Positions 52,310 to 62,900 of a stretch of 64,000 bases of DNA are shown piece after piece (within the stretch, counting starts at the first letter, position 1; each line of letters begins with the position of its first letter). The DNA is from Streptomyces rapamycinicus NRRL 5491 (lineage in GTDB: Bacteria; Actinomycetota; Actinomycetes; Streptomycetales; Streptomycetaceae): contig NZ_CP085193.1 in NCBI RefSeq assembly GCF_024298965.1, positions 9,052,001 to 9,116,000 of the forward strand, in the 5' to 3' direction. A model generated the notes under the pieces. The model was not told the origin of the DNA. It searched no databases and saw nothing but the letters and a program-made list of their open reading frames with translations. A program made the translations under genes and the position numbers.

Positions 52310-53602
52310 TCAGGTGACCACCCTCGGTATGTACGCCGCCTGGGACCCGTCGGAGAAGCGGCGCAGTTCGACGCCGTACACCTCGGCGGGGCGGAGCTGC
52401 TGGCCCAGGAACGAGATGACCCGGTTGAATTCGGGCGGGAATTGACTGGCCACAATGACCATACGGAGCCTGCCCAGGGTCAGATTCGCCTCGATCGTGC
52501 GGAGGAACGAGCCCTGGTCGACCGGATAGCCCATCTCCGCCAGCAAATCGTCCGCGGTGGTGTCCTGCAATTGCGCGGTGTACTCGAGGGAGCGCTGCAG
52601 TATGTGGAGCGGCCAGTGCCGGGCCCCGCTGCCCGCGTAGTCGAGAATTTTGGACAGGGCGCTGTGCGCGTTCCAGGTGTCGTGCGGTTCCACCACTTCG
52701 GCCAGAATCGGGACACCCGTGGAATCGGCGAACAGATGGGTGGCGCTGAAGGAGTAGCCGTCCGTGTCCGGCATGATGTCCGAGGAATTCCTGCGGATCA
52801 GCAGGAGCGGGGAGCCGGCCTCGCGGGCCTGCGCGGCCGTGGACATCAGGTCCGGATAGCGGACGAGGATCTCATGAAGTGGTGGCTCGGGGTGGGCCGC
52901 CGAGGGTGTGAGCTGGGAGAGCCCGGTGTCGTTCTGCAACACGATGCGCCGGTTCCATGTCTCGGCGTCCGATCCCGGCGGCGACTCGCGCTTGCGGGCG
53001 TGCCTGCCGGAGGTCAGCTGCCCCGGGTCCACCGGCAGCAGCGCCGGACGCTCCATCCAGGTGTCGACCGGTACCAGGCAGGAATTCAGGATGAACGCCA
53101 GGGTTTTGTAGGTTCCGGCGAGGGCCAGCAGTTCGAGGATCTGCTCCTCGCTGTACTGCTCGGCGAGCTGCTTCCAGACGCTGTCCGAGATGGCCGACTT
53201 GGTGTGGAGCTCGTCGACCGCCTTGAGGAGGGCGGCCTCGAAGGGCGTCCAGCCGGTGGTGTCCTCCGAGGCGGCGCGGGCGATCTCCGTCTCGGTCAGC
53301 CCGACGAAGAGTCCCGCGGCATGGTGATGCGCCCAGACGTACGACGCCTGTGAACGCCACGCCGTGCGCAGGATGATGAGCTCGCGCTCGCGCGGCGGGA
53401 GGATGTCGCCCGCCACATGCGACATCAGCGGCTGCATCGCGGGCAGCAGCGTCGGGTGGTTGGCGATGGTCCGGTGGACGTTCGGCGGCGGCCGGTCCGC
53501 GAGGATCCCGTTCAATGACCGGCTGACCTCCTGGAGGTAGACCTGGCCCGCCGGTGTGACGGCGAAGTCGTCCGCGTCCTGCGGATCGATCCTGGGCCGC
53601 AT
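52310..53602 (-). CDS. Two-domain protein: carboxymuconolactone-decarboxylase-like plus degenerate nuclease-like
   Basis: The 430-residue protein is of unknown function. Residues ~45-185 resemble a carboxymuconolactone decarboxylase/AhpD-like domain (PPRERELIILRTAWRSQASYVWAHH, GWTPFEAALLKAVDELH), without the Cys-x-x-Cys of peroxidase members. Residues ~240-430 resemble the actinobacterial PD-(D/E)XK-like family that normally reads HLFVD...VEVKR and LVPRV near its end. Here it reads THLFADS...AEVVEPHD (Glu302, Val304), so the catalytic Lys is replaced, and it ends RRFSDGSQAAYIPRVV. It lies between the methoxymalonyl operon and the PKS, on the other strand, starting opposite to the PKS start across about 357 nt. 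It may belong to the cluster, but that is inference. Confidence 0.65.
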   Translation of the reverse strand: MRPRIDPQDADDFAVTPAGQVYLQEVSRSLNGILADRPPPNVHRTIANHPTLLPAMQPLMSHVAGDILPPRERELIILRTAWRSQASYVWAHHHAAGLFVGLTETEIARAASEDTTGWTPFEAALLKAVDELHTKSAISDSVWKQLAEQYSEEQILELLALAGTYKTLAFILNSCLVPVDTWMERPALLPVDPGQLTSGRHARKRESPPGSDAETWNRRIVLQNDTGLSQLTPSAAHPEPPLHEILVRYPDLMSTAAQAREAGSPLLLIRRNSSDIMPDTDGYSFSATHLFADSTGVPILAEVVEPHDTWNAHSALSKILDYAGSGARHWPLHILQRSLEYTAQLQDTTADDLLAEMGYPVDQGSFLRTIEANLTLGRLRMVIVASQFPPEFNRVISFLGQQLRPAEVYGVELRRFSDGSQAAYIPRVVT

Positions 53603-53722
53603 TTCCTCACCCTCGCGCTTGTGTTGTCACGTCGGCGTCCACGATAGGCGATCGTACGGACTTTCAAACACCGGAGGTCTAGGTGAATTCCCAGCAACCT
53701 TCGCCCGCCTAAGGTGACGGTA

Positions 53723-53848
53723 ATGGCACGGAATGCATCCATGGCAACGGAAACAGGTGACGAACAGCCCCAAAGGGAGAGTGATACCGCGGGCAGAAGA
53801 CTCAGGGATTTCTGCCGACCATACATGTACTATTTCGCACATTGTTGA
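53723..53848 (+). CDS. Possible 41-codon small ORF in the PKS upstream region
   Basis: ATG 53723 follows CTAAGGTGACGGTA and opens a 41-residue frame (ends RPYMYYFAHC). GC is low here, no family is recognised, and the context is a divergent promoter region (53603-53959) that otherwise holds no gene. It may be a leader peptide, a relic or chance. Confidence 0.2.
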   Translation: MARNASMATETGDEQPQRESDTAGRRLRDFCRPYMYYFAHC

Positions 53849-53959
53849 TCACGGCTTGAACGGCAGTCCGGTGTCGCCGGATTCCCGGAGACCCGGCGTG
53901 TGCCAGCACTTGCCTTCTCCTGCCCAGCCCGTGAGGACGACGAGTGGGGGAGCGGCACC

Positions 53960-56900
53960 GTGAGCCGACCTGAGTCCGTATCCGCCGGCCGAATCCAGCA
54001 GCGGGACACCGCCATCGCGGTAGTGGGGCTGTCCTGCCGGCTGCCGTCCGCGCAGGATCCCGCGCGGTTCTGGCAGTTGCTGACCGGCGGGATGAGCGCG
54101 GTGTCACAGGTGCCCCCGGGCCGCTGGGGCGACGACGAGGCGGCGGACTCCGGCGAGACCGGGTGGGGCGCCTTCCTGGACGAAGTCGACCGTTTCGACC
54201 CCGAGTTCTTCGGGATCTCGCCGCGTGAGGCGCGGGCGATGGACCCACAGCAGCGGCTGGCGCTGGAGCTGGGCTGGGAGGTCCTGGAGGACGCGGGCGT
54301 CCTGCCGGCCGGGGTACGGGGCGACGACACCGGCGTGTTCATCGGTGTGACCGCGGACGACTACGGCGTACTGGACCGGCGCAGGGGACCCGCGGCGATC
54401 GCTCACCACACCCTGACCGGACTGAACCGCAGCGTGATCGCGAACCGGGTGTCCCACTTCCTGGGCCTGCGGGGGCCGAGCCTGGTGGTGGACACCGGGC
54501 AGTCGTCGTCGCTGGTCGCGGTGCATCTGGCCTGCGAGAGCCTGCGGCGCGGGGAGTCGGCCACGGCCCTGGCCGGCGGTGTGCACCTCAACCTGGTACG
54601 GGACAGCGCGCTGGCGGCGGCCCGGCTCGGCGCGCTGTCCCCTGACGGCCGCTGCTTCACCTTCGACGAGCGCGCCAACGGGTATGTACGCGGCGAGGGC
54701 GCGGGGATGGTGCTGCTCAAGCCACTGGCGAGGGCGCTGGCCGACGGGGACGAGATCACTTGCGTCATCGAAGGCAGCGCGGTGGGCAACGACGGCCCCG
54801 GCGCGGGCCTGACCACCCCCGACCCCGAGGGGCAGGGAGCGGTGCTGGCGGCGGCGTGCCGGCGTGCCGGGGTCGACCCGGCGGCGGTCCAGTATGTGGA
54901 GCTGCACGGGACGGGCACCCGGGTGGGCGATCCGGTGGAGGCGGAGGCGCTCGGCGCGGTGTACGGAGCGGACCGTGCCGCGGACAGCCCGCTGCTGGTC
55001 GGCTCGGCGAAGACCAACGTGGGGCACCTGGAGGGCGCCGCGGGCATCGTGGGCCTCCTGAAGGTCGTGCTGTCGCTGCGGAACGGCGAGCTTCCGGCCA
55101 GCCTGAACTTCGAGCGGCCAAATTCGCGGATCCGCTTCGACGAGTGGCACCTGGACGTGGTGTCGGCCACCCGTCCGTGGCCCTACCGCGACGGCCGCGC
55201 GCTGGCCGGAGTGTCGTCGTTCGGCATGGGCGGCACCAACTGCCATCTGGTGGTGTCCGCTACCGAGCCGCCGCCCGAGGACCGGGCGGCGGCGACGGAC
55301 CCGGGCGCGGGCGCGGGCACGGGCACGGGAACGGGGGACGGTGCCCGGGTGGCGGGTGGCGCCGTGCCGTGGCCGCTGTCGGGCCGGACCCGGGACGCGC
55401 TGCGCGCGCAGGCCGCCCGCCTCGCCTCCCAGCTGGCGGAGAACGAGCGGCTCCATCCGGTGGACGTGGGCTTCTCCCTGGCCACCACGCGAACCGCGTT
55501 CGACCACCGCGCCGTCGTCCTCGCGCCGGACCGGCCGGCGGCCCTGGGCGCGCTGACCGCGCTGGCCGACGGCGAGTCCGCACCGGGCGTGGTGCGGGGA
55601 GTGGCCGACATCGAGGGCCGGAGGGTGTTCGTCTTCCCCGGCCAGGGTTCGCAATGGGCGGGCATGGGCGTCCGGTTGATGGCGGAGTCCCCGGTCTTCG
55701 CCGAGCGGCTGGCCGAGTGCGCCGCCGCGCTCGCGCCCCACGTGGACTGGTCGCTCCCGGAGGTGCTGCGACAGGCCGAGGGCGCCCCGTCGCTAAAACG
55801 GGTCGACGTGGTCCAGCCCGCCTCCTGGGCGGTGATGGTCTCCCTCGCGGCGGTGTGGCGGGCGCACGGGGTGGTCCCGGACGCGGTGCTGGGCCATTCG
55901 CAGGGGGAGATCGCGGCGGCGTGCGTGTCCGGTGCGCTGTCGCTGGAGGACGCGGCCCGCGTGGTGGCACTGCGCAGCCAGGCCATCGCACGCCGCCTCT
56001 CGGGGGCGGGCGGCATGCTGTCGGTGGCGCTGCCGCGGGCCGAGGCCGAGGCGCGGCTGGGCCGCTGGGACGGCCGGGTGTCGATCGCGGCGGTGAACGG
56101 GCCCGGCTCGGTGGTGGTCTCCGGCGAGCCGGAGGCACTGGACGAGCTGTTCGGGGAACTCGCGGGCGCGGATGTGCGGGTGCGGCGGATCGCGGTGGAC
56201 TACGCCTCGCACTCGGCGCAGGTGGAGCGGGTGCGCGAGGAGCTGTCGGCCGCGCTGGAGGGCATCGCCCCGCGCCGGGCCGAGGTGCCGTTCTTCTCCA
56301 CGGTGACCGGTGAGTGGCTGGACACCACCGGCATGGACGCCGGGTACTGGTACCGCAATCTGCGGCAGACCGTCGCCTTCGAACCGGCCGTCCGGGCGCT
56401 GCTCGGAGCGGGCCACCGGGTCTTCGTCGAGGTCAGCTCGCATCCGGTGCTGACCTCCGCGGTGCAGGAGGCCGTCGACGCGGCCGACGTCCGGGCGATC
56501 GCCGTGGGCACGCTGCGGCGGGAACTGGGCGGGATGGACCGGTTCCTGAGCTGTCTGGCCGAGGTGTACGTGCGCGGGGTGCCGGTCGACTGGGCGCGGC
56601 CGTTCGCCGGGGCCGACGCCCGGCGGGTGGCCCTGCCGACGTACGGATTCCAGCGGGAGCGCTACTGGCTCCCGGAACCCGCCGGGGGCGCCGCGGCGCC
56701 GGACGCCGCTCCGGCCGTTCCGGCGGCCGTGCCCGGACACGCCACCGAGCCGGACCCGGAGCCGGAGCCGGAGCGTGCGGAATCCGGCGCCGCGTGGACC
56801 CGCCCCGACCTGGGGCGGCTGGTGCGCACGGAGACGGCCGTGGTGCTGGGTTTCGCCTCCGCGGAGCGAGTGGACCCGGCGCGGTCCTTCAAGGAGCTGG

Positions 56901-59900
56901 GCTTCGACTCGGCGATGACGGTGGAGCTGGCGACCCGGCTGAAGGCCGCGACCGGGCTGCGGGTGCCCAACACCGTGCTGTTCGACCATCCCACGCCCGA
57001 CGCGTGCGCGGACCATCTGGCCACGGAGCTCACCGGCCCGCTGACCGGCCCGCTGACCGGCGGCGCCGCGCGGGCTCCCCGCACCGTCCCGGCGGACGAC
57101 CCGGTGGTCATCGTGGGCATGGCCTGCCGCTACCCGGGCGGGGTGAACTCGCCGGAGGGACTGTGGGACCTGGTGTCCGGCGAAGTGGACGCCGTCTCCG
57201 ACATGCCCGCCAACCGGGGATGGGCGCCGGAGATGACGGCGGCCGGCAGACCGGGCGGATTCCTCTACGACGCGGACCGGTTCGACGCGGCGCTGTTCGG
57301 GATCTCGCCGCGTGAGGCGGAAGCCATGGACCCCCAGCAGCGGCTGGCGCTGGAGACGAGCTGGGAGGCGGTCGAACGGGCCGAGATCGCCCCGTCGGCA
57401 CTGCACGGCAGCCGGACCGGCGTGTTCATGGGCGCGATGGCCCAGGACTACGGTCCGCGGCTGAAGGACGGCTCCGGCGCCGTGGAGGGATATCTGCTCA
57501 CCGGCACCTCGCCGAGCGTGCTGTCCGGCCGGATCGCCTACGCCCTGGGGCTGCGCGGGCCCGCGCTGACCGTGGACACGGCGTGCTCGTCGTCGCTGGT
57601 GGCGATGCACCTGGCGGCGCGGGCGCTGCGCGACGGCGAGTGCTCCCTGGCGCTGGCCGGCGGCGTCACCGTCATGTCGGAGCCCGGCATCTTCGTGGAG
57701 TTCGCCCGGCAGGGCGGTCTGTCGCCCGACGGCCGCTGCAAGGCGTACGCGGAGGCCGCGGACGGCACCGGCTGGTCCGAGGGCGTGGGCGTCCTGGTGC
57801 TGGAACGGCTCTCCGACGCGACCCGGGCCGGCCACCGGGTACTGGCCGTACTGCGCGGCTCCGCGGTCAACTCCGACGGTGCGTCGAACGGTCTGACCGC
57901 GCCCAGCGGAACCTCGCAGCGGCAGGTGATCGGCCAGGCCCTGGCCGGTGCCGGTCTGGTGCCGTCGGACGTGGACGCGGTGGAGGGGCACGGCACCGGC
58001 ACCCGGCTGGGTGACCCGATCGAGGCCCAGGCGCTGCTCGCCGCCTACGGGCAGGGCCGGGACCCGGACCGCCCGCTGCTGCTGGGGTCGCTCAAGTCCA
58101 ACATCGGGCATACGCAGGCCGCCGCCGGTGTCGCGGGCGTCATCAAGATGGTCCTGGCGATGCGGCACGGCGTACTGCCGCGCACGTTGCATGTGGACGC
58201 GCCGTCGTCACAGGTGGACTGGGCGGCCGGCGCGGTGGAGCTGCTCACCGGGCCCACCCCGTGGCCACCGGCCGAGCGGCCGCGCCGCGCGGGCGTGTCG
58301 TCGTTCGGGATCAGCGGCACCAACGCGCATGTGATCATCGAGCAGCCGCCCGGGGAGGAGCCCGACGAGACCACCGAGCGGCCCCCGGGCGCGCCGCGGT
58401 CGCAGGCCGCGCCGGACGTGGTGCCGTGGCCGGTGTCGGCTCGTAGCGAGGCGGCGCTGGAGGCGCAACTGGACCGGCTGGCCGCGTTCGTGGCCGACAC
58501 CGGCGCCGCGGCCGCGGACATCGGCTACTCGCTGGCGACGACCCGCTCCGAGCTGGAGCATCGAGCGGTCCTCCTGGCCGCGACGGACCGCACGCCGGAC
58601 GGCGACGCGCGGCCCGTGAAGGTAGCCGGGGGCATGGCGGGCGACCCCGGCCCGCTGGCGCTGCTCTTCGCCGGCCAGGGCGCCCAGCGACTGGGCATGG
58701 GGTGCGAACTGCACGGCCGGTTCCCGGTGTTCGCGGCCGCGTGGGACGAGGTCTGCGCGCTGCTGGACGGCGAACTGGAACGGCCGCTGCGAGAGGCGGT
58801 GTCCGGCGACGACGCGGAGCTGCTGAACCGCACCGAATACGCCCAGCCCGCCCTGTTCGCACTGGAAGTGGCCCTGTACCGGCTGGTGGAGTCGTGGGGG
58901 ACGGCGCCGGATCTGCTGATCGGGCATTCGGTCGGCGAGATCGCGGCGGCCCATGTGGCCGGGGTGCTGTCCCTGCCCGACGCGTGCACACTCGTCGCCG
59001 CCCGCGGACGGCTGATGCGGGCGCTGCCGGAAGGCGGCGCCATGGTCGCGCTGCGGGCCACCGAGGACGAGGTGGCGGAGCTGCTCACCGGTTCGGAGGA
59101 CCGCGTGGGACTCGCCGCGGTCAACGGCCCCGAGGCGGTGGTGGTGTCGGGGGAGGCCGACGCGGTCTGGGCCATCGCGGACCGGTTCGCGGCCGACGGC
59201 CGCAAGGCCACCCGGCTGCGGGTCGGCCACGCCTTCCACTCCCCGCTGATGACCCCGATGCTGGACGGCTTCCGCGCGGTCGTCGAGGGCCTGGACTTCG
59301 GCGAGCCGCGCATCCCGATCGTCTCGACCGTCACCGGTGAGCGGATCGACGCGGAGCGGATCCGTACCCCCGACTACTGGGTGCGGCACGTCAGGCAGAC
59401 GGTGCGGTTCGCCGACGCGGTCGGCGCCGCGGCGCGGGCCGGTGCGCACACCTTCCTCGAACTGGGCCCGGACGCCACGCTGTCGGTGCTGGCGCAGGAC
59501 GCCCTGCCCGATGTGGCGCGCGTGGAGGCCGTGCCACTGCTGGGCAAGGACCGCGGCGAGGAGTCCACCGCGCTGGCGGCGGCCGCCCGGCTGTATGTGC
59601 GGGGCGTACCGGTCCGGTGGGCCGGACTGTTCACCGGCACCGGCGCGCGCCGGGTCGCGCTGCCCCCTTACGCGTTCCAGCGGGAGCGGTACTGGACCCC
59701 GTCCGTCGGCGCCACCTCGGCGGGCGCGGTCCCGGAAGGGCTCGGCGGTGTGGAGCATCCGCTGCTCGGCGCGGTCGTGGAGCTGCCCGAAACCGGTGGT
59801 CTGCTGTGCACCGGCCTGCTGTCGGCGGCGGCGCAGCCGTGGCTGGCCGACCATGTGGTGGCCGGGCAGGTGACCCTCCCCGGCGCCGGATTCGTCGAGC

Positions 59901-62900
59901 TGGCGGTGCGCGCGGGCGACGAGGCCGGGTGTGGCCTCATCGAGGAACTCACCCTGGCCGCCCCGCTGGTGCTGCCCGGTCGGGACGACGAAGGGGTGCG
60001 GATCCAGGTCGCCCTCGGTGGCCCCGGCGACGGCGGCCGACGCACCCTGGGCATCTACGCACGGCCCGCCGACCCACCGGACGCGCCATGGACGCGGCAC
60101 GCCACCGGCATGCTCGCGCCGGGCAGGCCCGGCGTCGGCGAAGGCGCCGGTGCCGGGTCGGCATGGCCGCCCGCGGACGCCGTACCCGTCGACCTCGATG
60201 ACTTCTCCGAGCGGCGGCGCGAGGCCGGGCTCGCCCACGGGCCGGAGTTCCGGGCCGTCCGGGCGGTCTGGCGGTCCGGAGACGAGGTGCTGGCCGAGAT
60301 CGCCCTCCCCGAGCACATCGCCGACGAGGCCGATGCCTTCCGCCTCCACCCCGCGCTGCTGGAGGCGGCGCTGCACATCGCGTCGTCGACCGGGCCCGAC
60401 GGCGGGGCGCGGGCCTCGGCTCGCTCCGAGGTGTCGACCTGGTCCGGGGTGTCCCTGCACGCCGTGGGCGCGTCGGTGCTGCGGGTGCGGACGCGCGCGA
60501 CGGGCGAGGACACGGTCACGCTGAGCGCGGTGGACACCGCGGGCCACCCGGTGGTGTCGGCACGCACGCTGACGCTGCGTACGCCGGACGTCCACACCCC
60601 GGCGGCCATGGCGGCGCGGCCGCTGCTGCGCCTGGACTGGCTGCCCGCCCCGGTGCCGGAGGCCGGTGGGCACGGACCGGTGAGCGCCGGGGAGGCGGTG
60701 CTGGTCCCGGTCACCCCACCGGCCGGTGTGGCGGTGCCGGAGGCGGTCCGTGCGGTCACCGCGTCCGTGCTCGACACGTTGCGGCACCACCTGAACGACG
60801 ACGACACGGACGCGATCGGCGGGAGTCGGCCCGCCCGGGTGGTGTTCGTGACCCGTGGCGCGGTGGCCACCACCGCCGGTACGGCCCCTGACGTGGTGGC
60901 GGCCGCGGTGTGGGGGCTGGTGCGGTCGGCCCGGCAGGAGAGCCCCGACCGGTTCGTCCTGCTCGACCTGGACCCCGCGGACACCGGGGATCCGCTGTCG
61001 GCCGCCGCCGGGACGCTGCGTGCGGCGCTGGACCGCGGCGAGCCCGAACTGGCGGTGCGCGCCGGTGAGTTGCTGATGCCCCGCTTGACCTCCGTCGAAG
61101 CCCCGGACCCGGCCGCGCCGGGCATCGTATGGGGCGGTGACGGCACCGTACTGGTCACCGGCGGTCTCGGCGGTCTCGGCGCGCTGGTGGCCCGGCACCT
61201 GGTCACCGCGCACGGGGTGCGCCACCTGGTGCTGGCCGGCCGTCGCGGCGCCGACACCGACGGCGCCGACGCGCTGATGGCCGAACTGGCCCGGCAGGGC
61301 GCGCGGGTGACCGCCGCCGCCTGCGACGTCTCCGACCGCGCCGCCGTGGCCGCCCTGCTGGCGGCGGTCCCGGCCGAGTATCCGCTGACCGGTGTGGTGC
61401 ACGCCGCCGGTGTGCTCGACGACGGGTTGATCGGGGCGCTGACCCCGGACCGGCTGGACACGGTCCTCCGCCCGAAACTGGACGGCGCCTGGCATCTGCA
61501 TGAACTGACCCGTGACCACGGTCTGACCGCGTTCGTGATGTTCTCGTCGGTGTTCGGGGTCCTCGGCAACGCGGGGCAGGCCGGCTACACCGCGGCCAAC
61601 GCGTTCCTGGACGCGCTGGCGCGGCGGCGGACCGCGGCGGGGCTCGCGGCCCTGTCCATCGGCTGGGGGCTCTGGCCGCGTAGCGGCGGTATGTCCGCCG
61701 GGCTGAGCGCCGCTCAGCTGCGCAGGATCGCCGGGGCCGGGCTGCCGACGCTCACCGTCGAGGAGGGGCTGGCCTGCTTCGACACCGCGGGCGCGGTGGG
61801 CGAGGCGTCCCTCGTCGCCACCCGCGTCGACCGGGCCGCCCTGCGGGCGCGTGACACCGTGCCCGCCGTCCTCCGCGGCCTGGTCCCCACCGGCGCCGTC
61901 CGCCGGGCCGCCACCGGGGGCGCCTTGGGCCCGACGGCCGGGCTGGCGGCCGGCCGGACCCGGGACACCCTGCTCCAGCTGGTGCGGGAGCAGGTGGGTT
62001 CGGTGCTCGGGCTCGCGGGTCCGGCGGCGGCCGGGGGCGGGCGGACGTTCAAGGACATGGGCTTCGACTCCCTGACCGCCGGCCAGTTGCGCAACAGCCT
62101 GCGGAAGCGGACGGGCCTGAGCCTGCCCTCGACCCTGGTCTACGACCACCCGACGCCCGAGGCCCTGGCCGGCCATCTGTGGACCGAGCTCGGCGGCGAG
62201 GCCGACGAGCGGCGGGGGAGCGCCGTACCGGCCGCGAGCACGGCCGGTGGTGCGGGAGCCGGGGCGGCCGACGCGGAGCCGATCGCGATCATCGGAATGA
62301 GCTGCCGTTTCCCCGGCGGGGTGCGCTCGCCCGAGCAACTGTGGGAGTTGCTGGCCGAGGGCACGGACGCCATCTCCCCGCTGCCCGCCGACCGCGGCTG
62401 GGACGCGGGCGCGTACCACCCCGACCCGGAGCGGACGGGCACGACCTACTCGGCGGCGGGAGGCTTCGTCGACGGCGTGGCGGAGTTCGACGCGGCGTTC
62501 TTCGGCATCTCCCCGCGCGAGGCGGTCTCGATGGACCCGCAGCAGCGGATACTGCTGGAGCTCACCTGGGAGGCGTTCGAACGCGCCGGGATCGACCCCG
62601 CGGCCCTGCGGTCCAGCCTGACCGGCACCTTCGTCTCGGCGACCGCCCAGAGTTACGGCACCGGGGTGTCGGCGGACTCCGACGGATACCAGCTCACCGG
62701 CACCATCCCCAGCGTGCTCTCGGGCCGTCTGGCCTATCTGTTCGACCTCCACGGGCCGGCCGTGACGGTGGACACCGCCTGCTCGGCGTCCCTGGTCGCG
62801 CTGCACATGGCGTGCCAGTCGCTGCGCTCGGGGGAGAGCACCCTGGCCCTCGCGGGCGGTGCCACGGTGCTGACCGGCCCGGACCTTCTGGTCTCGCTGA

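Noticed and set aside
54760..56313. A plus-strand 517-codon frame inside the PKS
   Set aside because: It is an alternative frame of the loading module; it has no domain motif, whereas the other frame carries KSQ, AT and ACP.
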